Shown in pieces: positions 1-7,972 of a DNA stretch of 58,836 bases. The notes below the pieces were generated by a model. The model had not been told where the DNA came from, did no database searches, and saw only the letters and a list, made by a program, of their open reading frames with translations. Position 1 is the first letter of the stretch. Each line of letters opens with the position of its first letter. The stretch is from an uncultured Muribaculaceae bacterium (lineage in GTDB: Bacteria > Bacteroidota > Bacteroidia > Bacteroidales > Muribaculaceae), in NCBI GenBank assembly GCA_947386115.1, contig CANDNO010000010.1, forward strand, positions 1 to 58,836. Direction: 5' to 3'. The position numbers were made by a program, and so were the translations under genes.

Positions 1-48
1 AATTCTTCAAACAAATCGCTAATTTTGCACTTGCCAGTTGAACCTGCA
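1..48 (+). repeat. 48-bp terminal repeat, left copy, with promoter-like box
   Basis: These 48 bases recur exactly, as the reverse complement, at 58786-58833. The repeat contains TAATTTTGC (20-28), which fits the Bacteroidetes -7 consensus TAnnTTTG and points inward toward carA. Identity ends abruptly at position 49. It may be a dispersed promoter-bearing repeat at which an assembly stopped, or one arm of a large inverted repeat. The sequence alone does not decide. Confidence 0.85.
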
Positions 49-119
49 GTAGCATTGCTGCACAGCTTTTTTTTTATAGTTTATATACTATACTGCGACG
101 ATTTGTGAGCAAGATTTTG

Positions 120-127
120 TAACTTTG
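120..127 (+). promoter_or_regulatory. -7 box of carA promoter
   Basis: TAACTTTG followed by C matches the Bacteroidetes primary-sigma -7 element TAnnTTTG and lies about 70 bases before the carA start. No convincing -33 TTTG is seen at the usual 19-21 base spacing. The box call is from sequence; the start of transcription is inferred. Confidence 0.55.
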
Positions 128-195
128 CACGATTTCTAAGGCCATGGTCGTGAAATCATCATATAATATCACACAAACCAAACCTCTAATCGCGT

Positions 196-1266
196 ATGCT
201 ACAAGCACGTAGGGCCGTCATTGAACTTGAAGACGGCACCCGATTTGAAGGCCTATCATTTGGCTACGAGGCTTCAACGTCAGGCGAGGTGGTGTTCAAC
301 ACCGCTATGACCGGCTACCCTGAAAGCCTTACCGACCCTTCCTATGAGGGGCAGATTCTCGTCACCACTTATCCCATTCTCGGCAACTATGGCGTTCCAC
401 CGCGCCGCGAAAAAAACGATGTCAGCGAGTTCTATGAGAGCGACCACATCCACGCCCGCGGCATCGTAGCCCAGGACTACTCGTGGGAACACAGTCACTG
501 GCAGGCCGACCGCTCGCTAAGCCAATGGCTCACCGAGGAAAAGATTCCCGGAATTTACGGAGTCGACACGAGAGCCCTTACCAAACACTTGCGAGACAAA
601 GGCTCGATGCTGGGCAAGATTCTTATCGACGGAACACCCGATGTCGACTTTTATAATCCCAATCTCGAAAATCTCGTTGCCAAAACGAGTTGCACCGAAG
701 TCGAAGTCCACGGCGACGGCGATAAAACGGTAGTCCTCGTTGACTGTGGCACGAAACATAACATAATACGCTGTCTCACCCGTCGCGGAGTCAAAGTGAT
801 AAGAGTTCCCTGGAACTACGATTTCATGACTATTCCTTACGACGGGCTTTTTATATCCAATGGTCCCGGCAATCCCGACATGGCACAGGAGACCGTAGCC
901 AACATACGCCGAGCCATGGAGCTGGGCAAGCCCATTTGCGGTATATGCATGGGCAACCAGCTGCTGTCGCTGGCAGCGGGTGCCAAAACCTACAAGCTCA
1001 AATATGGTCACCGAAGCCACAACCAGCCCGTGCGCAGAGCCGGCACAAACGTATGCTACGTTACATCACAGAATCACGGCTATGCAGTGGATCAGGACAC
1101 CCTGCCCGACGACTGGGAACCCCTGTTCATAAACATGAACGACGGCACCAACGAGGGAATACGCCACAAGAGCAAACCGTTCTTCTCGGCACAGTTCCAC
1201 CCCGAGGCATCAAGCGGACCTAAAGATACCGAATTTATTTTTGACGAGTTTATAGCACTGCTTTAA
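196..1266 (+). CDS. carA: carbamoyl phosphate synthase small (glutaminase) subunit
   Basis: This subunit hydrolyses glutamine and channels ammonia to CarB for carbamoyl phosphate, the precursor of arginine and pyrimidines, in the cytoplasm. The 356 residues match the family length. The N-terminal CPSase small-chain domain (about 1-140) has ELEDGTRFEG and FNTAMTGYPESLTDPSY. The C-terminal class I glutamine amidotransferase domain carries the nucleophile Cys251 in GICMGNQ and the His335/Glu337 pair in FHPEASSGP. carB follows after a gap of about ten bases, so the two are cotranscribed. GICMGNQ differs slightly from the common GICLGHQ, but the catalytic triad is intact. Identification is firm. 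Confidence 0.97.
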   Translation: MLQARRAVIELEDGTRFEGLSFGYEASTSGEVVFNTAMTGYPESLTDPSYEGQILVTTYPILGNYGVPPRREKNDVSEFYESDHIHARGIVAQDYSWEHSHWQADRSLSQWLTEEKIPGIYGVDTRALTKHLRDKGSMLGKILIDGTPDVDFYNPNLENLVAKTSCTEVEVHGDGDKTVVLVDCGTKHNIIRCLTRRGVKVIRVPWNYDFMTIPYDGLFISNGPGNPDMAQETVANIRRAMELGKPICGICMGNQLLSLAAGAKTYKLKYGHRSHNQPVRRAGTNVCYVTSQNHGYAVDQDTLPDDWEPLFINMNDGTNEGIRHKSKPFFSAQFHPEASSGPKDTEFIFDEFIALL

Positions 1267-1276
1267 CACATTGAGT

Positions 1277-4200
1277 ATGGAAACTTCGATAACAAATCGA
1301 AACGAGAATATAAAGAAAGTACTGCTGCTGGGTAGCGGCGCGTTAAAAATAGGTGAAGCAGGCGAGTTTGACTACTCGGGCTCACAGGCACTGAAGGCGA
1401 TGAAGGAAGAGGGTATCACAACGGTGCTCATCAACCCGAATATTGCCACGGTACAGACATCCGACGGTTTTGCCGACAAGATTTACTTCCTGCCCGTCAC
1501 CCCCTATTTCGTCGAAAAGGTAATTGAAAAGGAAAAGCCCGACGGTATCCTGCTTGCTTTCGGCGGCCAGACTGCGCTGAACTGTGGCGTGGAGCTCTAT
1601 AAGGCCGGAACTCTGGCAAGGTACAACGTAGAGGTTCTCGGCACACCGGTCCAGGCAATCATGGATACCGAAGACCGCGAACTGTTCATCAAGAAACTCG
1701 ATGAAATAGATGTAAGGACCATCAAAAGCGAGGCCGTCAACACAATCGACGATGCTCTCGTAGCAGCGGCCCGCCTGGGTTACCCGGTCATCGTGCGCGC
1801 CGCCTATGCGCTTGGTGGACTCGGTTCGGGTTTCTGCGACAACGAGCAGGAACTCGTGGCCCTTGTTGAAAAAGCGCTGTCGTTCTCGCCCCAGGTACTT
1901 GTCGAGAAATCGCTTAAAGGCTGGAAAGAGGTCGAGTATGAGGTGGTGCGCGACCGCTTCGACAACTGCATCACGGTGTGCAACATGGAGAACTTCGACC
2001 CGCTCGGCATCCATACCGGAGAGAGCATCGTTGTGGCTCCGTCACAGACACTGTCGAACGAAGATTATCACTACCTTCGTAAGCTGGCAATCAAAATAAT
2101 ACGCCACGTAGGTATCGTGGGCGAGTGTAACGTGCAGTATGCCTTCGACCCCACATCGATGGACTATCGCGTAATCGAGGTTAATGCTCGACTGAGCCGT
2201 TCATCGGCCCTCGCATCAAAGGCCACAGGCTATCCGCTGGCATTCGTTGCGGCTAAGCTGGGTCTGGGTTATGGGCTGTTTGATCTCAAAAACTCAGTAA
2301 CAAAAGAGACATCGGCATTCTTTGAGCCGGCGCTCGACTACATCGTTTGCAAGATACCCCGCTGGGACCTCGGTAAATTCCACGGTGTGCGTCGCGAGAT
2401 AGGCTCGTCGATGAAATCGGTTGGCGAGGTGATGGCTATAGGCCGTACATTTGAGGAGGTAATCCAGAAAGGCCTGCGCATGATAGGACAAGGAATGCAT
2501 GGATTTGTAGGCAACAAAGAGCTGAACGTAAGCGACATGGACCATGCGCTCAAGGACCCTACCGACAAGCGTATATTTGTCATATCACAAGCGATGCAGG
2601 CCGGCTACACCGTCGATCGCATCCACGATCTCACCAAGATTGACAAGTGGTTCCTCTACAAGCTCCATAATATAATCAACACCCGCGACAGCCTGGCCGA
2701 ATACAGCTCAATCGACACAATCAACCCCGACCTGCTCCGGCTCGCAAAGCAGCAGGGATTCAGCGATTTCCAGATAGCTCGCGCAGTTCTTAAACAGGAT
2801 ATGACCGATGCCGAGGCATGCAACCTCAAGGTGAGAGCCCGCCGAAAGGAGCTTGGCATAGTGCCTGTGGTAAAACAGATCGACACTCTCGCAGCCGAAT
2901 ATCCTGCAATGACCAACTATCTGTATCTCACCTATAACGGCTCGGAGAATGATGTCACCTACATGCACGACCACCGGTCGATAGTGGTGCTCGGTTCGGG
3001 TGCCTACCGCATAGGTAGCTCGGTTGAATTTGACTGGTGCTCGGTCAATGCTCTCATGACTGTAAAAAAAGAAGGTTGGCGCTCGGTTATGATAAACTAT
3101 AATCCCGAGACGGTGTCGACCGACTATGATATGTGTGACCGCCTGTACTTCGACGAGCTCACATTTGAGCGTGTCATGGACATCATGGACCTCGAGCAAC
3201 CCCACGGCACCATACTGTCGGTGGGCGGTCAGATACCCAACAACCTCGCCACACGCCTTGACGAACAGGGCATCAACATACTGGGCACACAGGCCCGGTG
3301 GATTGATAACGCCGAGGATCGTCACAAGTTCTCGGCGATGCTCGACGAGCTCGGCATCGACCAGCCCCGCTGGCGCGAGCTCACCGACATGGACGACATA
3401 TACCGTTTTATCGACGAGGTAGGATTCCCGGTACTGGTGCGCCCGAGCTACGTGCTGTCGGGAGCCGCTATGAATGTGTGCTCGAACAAGGAGGAGCTTG
3501 AACGATTCCTCAAGCTTGCTGCCAACGTGTCGAAACAGCACCCCGTCGTAGTTACCGAGTTCATCCAGTTTGCCAAGGAAATCGAGATGGATGCCGTGGC
3601 ACAGGACGGCGTGATCAAGGCCTATGCCATCAGCGAGCACATTGAGTTTGCCGGCGTACACTCGGGCGACGCCACTATACAATTCCCGCCTCAAAAACTT
3701 TATGTCGAGACGATGCGCCGTATAAAGAAAGTGTCGTCGAAGATTGCCGAAGCGCTCCACATCTCGGGCCCGTTCAATATCCAGTATCTTGCCAAAGACA
3801 ACGATATCAAAGTTATAGAGTGCAACCTGCGCGCGTCGCGAAGCTTCCCGTTTGTATCAAAGGTGCTTAAAATCAATTTTATCGACCTGGCGACGAAAAT
3901 AATGCTGGGAATACCGGTAGAACGCCCTGCCAAGAGCGCGTTCGATCTTGAATATGTCGGTATAAAGGCGTCACAATTCAGTTTCTCACGCCTCCAGGGT
4001 GCCGACCCCGTGCTGGGTGTCGACATGTCATCGACCGGCGAGGTAGGATGTATTGGCGACGATACGAGCGAGGCTATACTGAAATCGATGCTGTCGGTAG
4101 GCTATCAGATTCCCAAGCGCTCGGTATTGCTCAGCACCGGTACGGCCAAACAGAAAGCCGACCTGCTCGATGCGGCACACCGTCTGCACAACAACGGCTT

Positions 4201-4519
4201 CATAATATACGCTACCGGTGGCACACATCAGTATCTGAGCGATAACGGCATTCCGTCGATACAGGTCTACTGGCCCAGCCAGCCCGACCGCCATCCCCAG
4301 GCTATCGACCTGCTGCATGAGCACCAGATCGATCTGGTAGTTAATATTCCCAAAAATCTCACGTCGACCGAGCTGAGCAACGGCTACAAGATACGCCGCG
4401 CTGCCATCGACCTGAACGTACCGCTTATTACCAACGGCCGTCTTGCATCGGCGTTCGTAAGGGCATTCACCACTCTCAGCGTCGACGATATTGAGATTAA
4501 GTCGTGGGACGAGTATTGA
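1277..4519 (+). CDS. carB: carbamoyl phosphate synthase large subunit
   Basis: CarB forms carbamoyl phosphate from bicarbonate, ammonia and two ATP. The protein is 1080 residues, the expected size, and shows the family's internal duplication. There are two pre-ATP-grasp plus ATP-grasp halves (GSGALKIGEAGEFDYSG near the N terminus, GSGAYRIGSSVEFDWCSV near residue 570), an oligomerisation region between them, and a C-terminal MGS-like allosteric domain (STGTAKQKADLLDAA, YATGGTHQYL). An in-frame TTG at 1271 would add two residues; I chose the ATG at 1277 as the more usual start. It sits ten bases after carA and twelve bases before the next gene, consistent with one operon. Confidence 0.97.
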   Translation: METSITNRNENIKKVLLLGSGALKIGEAGEFDYSGSQALKAMKEEGITTVLINPNIATVQTSDGFADKIYFLPVTPYFVEKVIEKEKPDGILLAFGGQTALNCGVELYKAGTLARYNVEVLGTPVQAIMDTEDRELFIKKLDEIDVRTIKSEAVNTIDDALVAAARLGYPVIVRAAYALGGLGSGFCDNEQELVALVEKALSFSPQVLVEKSLKGWKEVEYEVVRDRFDNCITVCNMENFDPLGIHTGESIVVAPSQTLSNEDYHYLRKLAIKIIRHVGIVGECNVQYAFDPTSMDYRVIEVNARLSRSSALASKATGYPLAFVAAKLGLGYGLFDLKNSVTKETSAFFEPALDYIVCKIPRWDLGKFHGVRREIGSSMKSVGEVMAIGRTFEEVIQKGLRMIGQGMHGFVGNKELNVSDMDHALKDPTDKRIFVISQAMQAGYTVDRIHDLTKIDKWFLYKLHNIINTRDSLAEYSSIDTINPDLLRLAKQQGFSDFQIARAVLKQDMTDAEACNLKVRARRKELGIVPVVKQIDTLAAEYPAMTNYLYLTYNGSENDVTYMHDHRSIVVLGSGAYRIGSSVEFDWCSVNALMTVKKEGWRSVMINYNPETVSTDYDMCDRLYFDELTFERVMDIMDLEQPHGTILSVGGQIPNNLATRLDEQGINILGTQARWIDNAEDRHKFSAMLDELGIDQPRWRELTDMDDIYRFIDEVGFPVLVRPSYVLSGAAMNVCSNKEELERFLKLAANVSKQHPVVVTEFIQFAKEIEMDAVAQDGVIKAYAISEHIEFAGVHSGDATIQFPPQKLYVETMRRIKKVSSKIAEALHISGPFNIQYLAKDNDIKVIECNLRASRSFPFVSKVLKINFIDLATKIMLGIPVERPAKSAFDLEYVGIKASQFSFSRLQGADPVLGVDMSSTGEVGCIGDDTSEAILKSMLSVGYQIPKRSVLLSTGTAKQKADLLDAAHRLHNNGFIIYATGGTHQYLSDNGIPSIQVYWPSQPDRHPQAIDLLHEHQIDLVVNIPKNLTSTELSNGYKIRRAAIDLNVPLITNGRLASAFVRAFTTLSVDDIEIKSWDEY

Positions 4520-4531
4520 TACGATAGGTTT

Positions 4532-4903
4532 ATGGCACGTCACAATACTTTGGGAAAATGGGGCGAACAGATCGCCGTCGACTACCTTATAACCATAGGG
4601 TATGCTATCGTCGAGACCAACTGGCACTCGGGCCATTACGAAATCGACATCATAGCGACCAAAGGCAACCGCATGATATTCATAGAGGTAAAGACACGCT
4701 CGAGCGAGGAATATGACCCGCTCGAAGCGGTCGATACCCGCAAGAAAAATCACATGGTGCGGTCGGCCAACAATTACATACTTGCTCGCGACCTGCCCTA
4801 CGAGGTACAATATGACATTATAACCATCGTGGGCGACCAACACAATTACTCGCTCGAACACATTCCCGATGCTTTCCTGCCATCGGTGGTGACCAGGAGA
4901 TAA
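4532..4903 (+). CDS. YraN/UPF0102 family endonuclease-like protein
   Basis: This 123-residue protein belongs to the YraN (UPF0102) family, which has a restriction-endonuclease-like fold; its cellular role is poorly established. Visible family features are the N-terminal GKWGEQIAVDYL helix, the invariant YEIDIIA strand carrying Glu and Asp, and FIEVKTR with the Glu-x-Lys part of the nuclease-type active site. Length is typical. It begins twelve bases after carB and probably shares its transcript. Homologues are often placed beside unrelated housekeeping genes, so the neighbour says little about function. Family membership is clear; enzymatic activity is inference. Confidence 0.88.
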   Translation: MARHNTLGKWGEQIAVDYLITIGYAIVETNWHSGHYEIDIIATKGNRMIFIEVKTRSSEEYDPLEAVDTRKKNHMVRSANNYILARDLPYEVQYDIITIVGDQHNYSLEHIPDAFLPSVVTRR

Positions 4904-5091
4904 GTCGATAGTTTGCCCCACGGGAGTGCCTTCTTGTCGTGTCCTCGTCTGCCATTATGTCACACTATATGTCGCACAACTTTTTTGGCATATTATTTGT
5001 TTTAAGCATGTAGTAAAACCCCGCGTAAGGTGCTTCGTACAATGAGAAAAGAAACAAATCAAAAAAGTTAAACATATAAAACATATTTATT

Positions 5092-7002
5092 ATGGGAAAG
5101 ATTATTGGTATTGACCTTGGAACTACAAACTCCTGCGTAGCAGTAGTTGAAGGTAATGATCCTGTTGTTATACCTAACAGCGAGGGCCGCAATACAACCC
5201 CCTCGGTAGTAGCATTTGTTGACAGTGGCGAGCGCAAAGTAGGCGATCCCGCAAAACGTCAGGCTATCACCAACCCCAAACGCACAATATATTCAATCAA
5301 GCGTTTCATGGGCGAGACCTGCAGCCAGGTATCCAAAGAAGTTGAGCGCGTACCTTATAAAGTAGTGTGTGGTGCCAACAACACCCCGCGCGTTGACATC
5401 GACGGCCGTGAATACACTCCTCAGGAGATTTCGGCCATGATTCTTCAGAAGATGAAGAAGACCGCCGAGGACTATCTCGGACAGCCCGTAACCGAGGCCG
5501 TCATCACCGTCCCCGCCTACTTTAACGACTCTCAGCGTCAGGCAACCAAAGAGGCCGGCGAGATTGCTGGTCTTACTGTAAAGCGTATCGTCAACGAGCC
5601 TACCGCAGCCGCTCTTGCCTACGGTATCGACCGTAAAGACAAGGATATGAAGATTGCAGTATTCGACCTTGGCGGCGGTACATTCGATATCTCTATCCTC
5701 GAGCTGGGCGGTGGCGTATTTGAAGTGCTGTCGACCAACGGTGATACCCACCTTGGCGGTGACGACTTCGACCAGGTGATCATCAACTGGCTTGCCGACG
5801 AGTTCCAGGCCGAGCACACTATCGACCTGCGTAAAGATCCCATGGCCCTGCAGCGCCTTAAAGAGGCTGCCGAGAAAGCCAAGATCGAACTTTCGAGCAC
5901 AACCTCGACCGAGATCAACCTTCCTTACATCATGCCCGTCGACGGCATACCTCAGCACCTTGTAAAGACTCTTACACGTGCTAAATTCGAGCAGCTTGCC
6001 GACAAGCTCATCCAGGCAACCGTCGTTCCCTGTGAGCAGGCTCTTAAAGACGCCGGTCTTAAAGCAAGCGACATCGACGAGGTTATTCTTGTAGGTGGTT
6101 CGACCCGTATTCCCGCCGTACAGGCTATCGTTGAGAAATTCTTCGGCAAGGCTCCCTCTAAGGGTGTTAACCCCGACGAGGTAGTTGCCGTAGGCGCAGC
6201 CATCCAGGGTGCATCACTCAGCGGTAACTCAAACTTCAAGGATGTGGTTCTTCTTGACGTAGTTCCCCTGTCGGTAGGTATCGAGACTCTCGGCGGCGTA
6301 ATGACAAAACTTATCGAAGCCAACTCGACAATTCCTATCCGTAAAAGCGAGACTTTCTCTACCGCAGCCGACAACCAGCCTTCGGTTGAGATTCACGTTC
6401 TCCAGGGCGAGCGCCCCATGGCCAAGGACGACAAGACTCTTGGTAAGTTCCACCTCGACGGTATCGCTCCCGCACCCCGCGGCATACCTCAGATCGAAGT
6501 AACATTCGAGATCGATGCCAACGGTATCCTTAACGTATCGGCTAAGGATAAAGCCACCGGCAAGGAGCAGTCAATCCGTATCGAGGCATCAAGCGGCCTC
6601 ACCGAGGAAGAAATCAAACGCATGAAGGACGAAGCATCGGCCAACGCCGCTGCCGACGCCAAGGAGAAAGAGCGTGTCGACAAACTCAACCAGGCCGACG
6701 CAATCATCTTCCAGACCGAGAAACAGCTCGGTGAACTCGGCGACAAGATTCCTGCCGACAAGAAGAGTGCAATCGAGGCTGCCGTAGCTAAGCTGAAAGA
6801 CGCTCACAAGGCACAGGATATCGACGGTATCGACGCTGCCATCAAGGAAATCGAGACAACCTTCGGTGCCGCACAGCAAGACATCCTCAACGCCCAGGCA
6901 CAAGCTCAGGCCAACGCCGGCCAGCAGGCAGGTCCTCAGCCCGGAGCCAACGACCACCACAACGACGGTCCCCAGGACGTAGACTTCGAGGAAGTAAAAT
7001 AA
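5092..7002 (+). CDS. dnaK: chaperone protein DnaK (Hsp70)
   Basis: DnaK is the ATP-dependent cytoplasmic chaperone that works with DnaJ and GrpE on unfolded proteins. The 636-residue protein starts with the phosphate-1 motif [14 protein letters not shown]. It contains [20 protein letters not shown], the phosphate-2 motif [13 protein letters not shown] and the adenosine motif [10 protein letters not shown], followed by the linker [14 protein letters not shown], the substrate-binding domain and a helical lid. It ends in a Gln/Ala-rich tail and the acidic C terminus DVDFEEVK. No dnaJ or grpE is adjacent and the gene looks monocistronic. A strong hairpin terminator begins 18 bases after the stop. 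The 188-base upstream gap shows no clear heat-shock operator or -7 box. Confidence 0.98.
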   Translation: MGKIIGIDLGTTNSCVAVVEGNDPVVIPNSEGRNTTPSVVAFVDSGERKVGDPAKRQAITNPKRTIYSIKRFMGETCSQVSKEVERVPYKVVCGANNTPRVDIDGREYTPQEISAMILQKMKKTAEDYLGQPVTEAVITVPAYFNDSQRQATKEAGEIAGLTVKRIVNEPTAAALAYGIDRKDKDMKIAVFDLGGGTFDISILELGGGVFEVLSTNGDTHLGGDDFDQVIINWLADEFQAEHTIDLRKDPMALQRLKEAAEKAKIELSSTTSTEINLPYIMPVDGIPQHLVKTLTRAKFEQLADKLIQATVVPCEQALKDAGLKASDIDEVILVGGSTRIPAVQAIVEKFFGKAPSKGVNPDEVVAVGAAIQGASLSGNSNFKDVVLLDVVPLSVGIETLGGVMTKLIEANSTIPIRKSETFSTAADNQPSVEIHVLQGERPMAKDDKTLGKFHLDGIAPAPRGIPQIEVTFEIDANGILNVSAKDKATGKEQSIRIEASSGLTEEEIKRMKDEASANAAADAKEKERVDKLNQADAIIFQTEKQLGELGDKIPADKKSAIEAAVAKLKDAHKAQDIDGIDAAIKEIETTFGAAQQDILNAQAQAQANAGQQAGPQPGANDHHNDGPQDVDFEEVK

Positions 7003-7019
7003 CATAAACAACCTCAGAT

Positions 7020-7058
7020 AAAAATGGAGTGCAGGTGAATCAACATCTGCACTCCATT
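7020..7058 (+). terminator. intrinsic terminator of dnaK, copy 1 of a 39-bp repeat
   Basis: AATGGAGTGCAG and CTGCACTCCATT form a perfect 12-bp stem around a 12-base loop, followed by GTTTTT. It lies just after dnaK. The whole 39-base element, loop included, is repeated exactly at 7915-7953, which indicates duplication rather than chance. Confidence 0.88.
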
Positions 7059-7173
7059 GTTTTTATCAGAGATTATTGGTTACACTTTAGTGTATTACTC
7101 TTTAGGAGAACCCTGCCTATAACGATGTATAATGGAGTTTTGCAAAAAGTGTGGCTAAGTCAGATTTTTTTCA

Positions 7174-7181
7174 TAAATTTG
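7174..7181 (+). promoter_or_regulatory. -7 box ahead of the small antitoxin-like gene
   Basis: TAAATTTG matches TAnnTTTG and lies 24 bases before the ATG at 7206, so the toxin-antitoxin remnant appears to have its own promoter. No TTTG is seen at the standard -33 distance. Confidence 0.5.
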
Positions 7182-7205
7182 GCGGTAATAAGAAAAGATT
7201 ATATT

Positions 7206-7421
7206 ATGTCGGAAACAGAGATGAATAGTTATCGACTTACGTCGATGGAAGAGCCTGGCGACGAGCGAATGGCTCAGATTATGCGCGAAGTTGCCGAGGA
7301 TGCCCGCGAAAGCACACGCCGGGCTGCAGAGCGCGTAGCTGCCGGGATTGAGGCTGCCTCGCATGATGCTCGCGCAAGAGTTGCAGAAACCCTAAACAAT
7401 CTTCGCAATAATGGCAAGTGA
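7206..7421 (+). CDS. small helical protein, probable antitoxin partner of zeta-like toxin
   Basis: This 71-residue acidic and highly charged protein is predicted mostly alpha-helical (RMAQIMREVAEDARESTRRA, then an Ala/Arg-rich helix). I do not recognise a named domain. It overlaps the start of the zeta-like toxin gene by 11 bases, the arrangement expected for an antitoxin translated just ahead of its toxin. The frame is open upstream to 7029, but the ATG at 7206 follows the -7 box at 7174 and is the sensible start; an earlier start would lie upstream of the promoter. The antitoxin role is inference from position, size and composition. Confidence 0.6.
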   Translation: MSETEMNSYRLTSMEEPGDERMAQIMREVAEDARESTRRAAERVAAGIEAASHDARARVAETLNNLRNNGK

Positions 7422-7835
7422 ACATCGTCCAGTCATGATTGTTATTGCCGGACCGAATGGATCGGGCAAGACTTCCGTCACCTCCAAGATTCTTCATCAT
7501 GAGTGGTTAGAGGATTCGGTAGAGCGAAGCAAGCCGGATTCTTCATCCGCTTGTTCTTCGTATCCACTGAATCTCCTACAATTAATGCAAAACGTGTGGC
7601 AAATCGAGTGCTGAATGGAGGTCACGATGTACCTATACCAAAAATTATATCCCGCTACGACAAGTCCATAGCAAACTGTATAGCCTTGGCTCCATACGTT
7701 GACAGGATATATGTCTATGACAATTCAATCGAGGATGCTGAAGCCCAACTTTTGTTCCGATTAAGCGACGGCGAGCTTGCGAAACGCTATGTCGAAGAGC
7801 TCCCCAATTGGGCTTCGGAGATTCTGCCGAGATAA
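7411..7835 (+). pseudogene. zeta-toxin-like P-loop kinase, internally deleted and frameshifted
   Basis: The first part (7411 to about 7520) encodes a zeta-toxin/AAA_33-type N terminus with Walker A GPNGSGKTS near residues 14-22. After EWLEDSV the frame is lost. The next frame (about 7508-7835) continues with a typical C-terminal half of the same family: AKQAGFFIRLFFVSTESPTI, GGHDVPIPKIISRY and YVDRIYVYDNS. The central stretch usually found between these blocks, which includes the catalytic-Asp and substrate-binding region, is missing, roughly 40-50 residues by comparison with family architecture from memory. Deletion plus frameshift makes an active toxin unlikely. The upstream small partner remains intact. 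Confidence 0.75.
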
Positions 7836-7914
7836 GAATGACATCGGCGAAACCGGTTCGCACATATAATATTTATCAATTGCAAAGGAATTCCTTATTT
7901 GTACCATATAACGC

Positions 7915-7953
7915 AAAAATGGAGTGCAGGTGAATCAACATCTGCACTCCATT
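7915..7953. terminator. bidirectional terminator, copy 2 of the 39-bp repeat
   Basis: This is an exact copy of 7020-7058. Here the stem extends into flanking A and T runs (AAAAATGG paired with CCATTTTTT), so it can stop both the rightward toxin remnant and the leftward GH2 operon, whose last gene ends at 7973. The two copies bracket about 850 bases holding the toxin-antitoxin remnant. Confidence 0.88.
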
Positions 7954-7972
7954 TTTTATTGGGGAGGGTGGG

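Noticed and set aside
2708-3760. Long open frame on the minus strand inside carB (350 codons)
   Set aside because: It lies wholly opposite carB, which has full family motifs, and its translation shows no recognisable domain; a codon-bias shadow.
4904-5091. Heat-shock operator (CIRCE-like) before dnaK
   Set aside because: No TTAGCACTC-N9-GAGTGCTAA-type repeat or close variant is visible in the 188-base gap.
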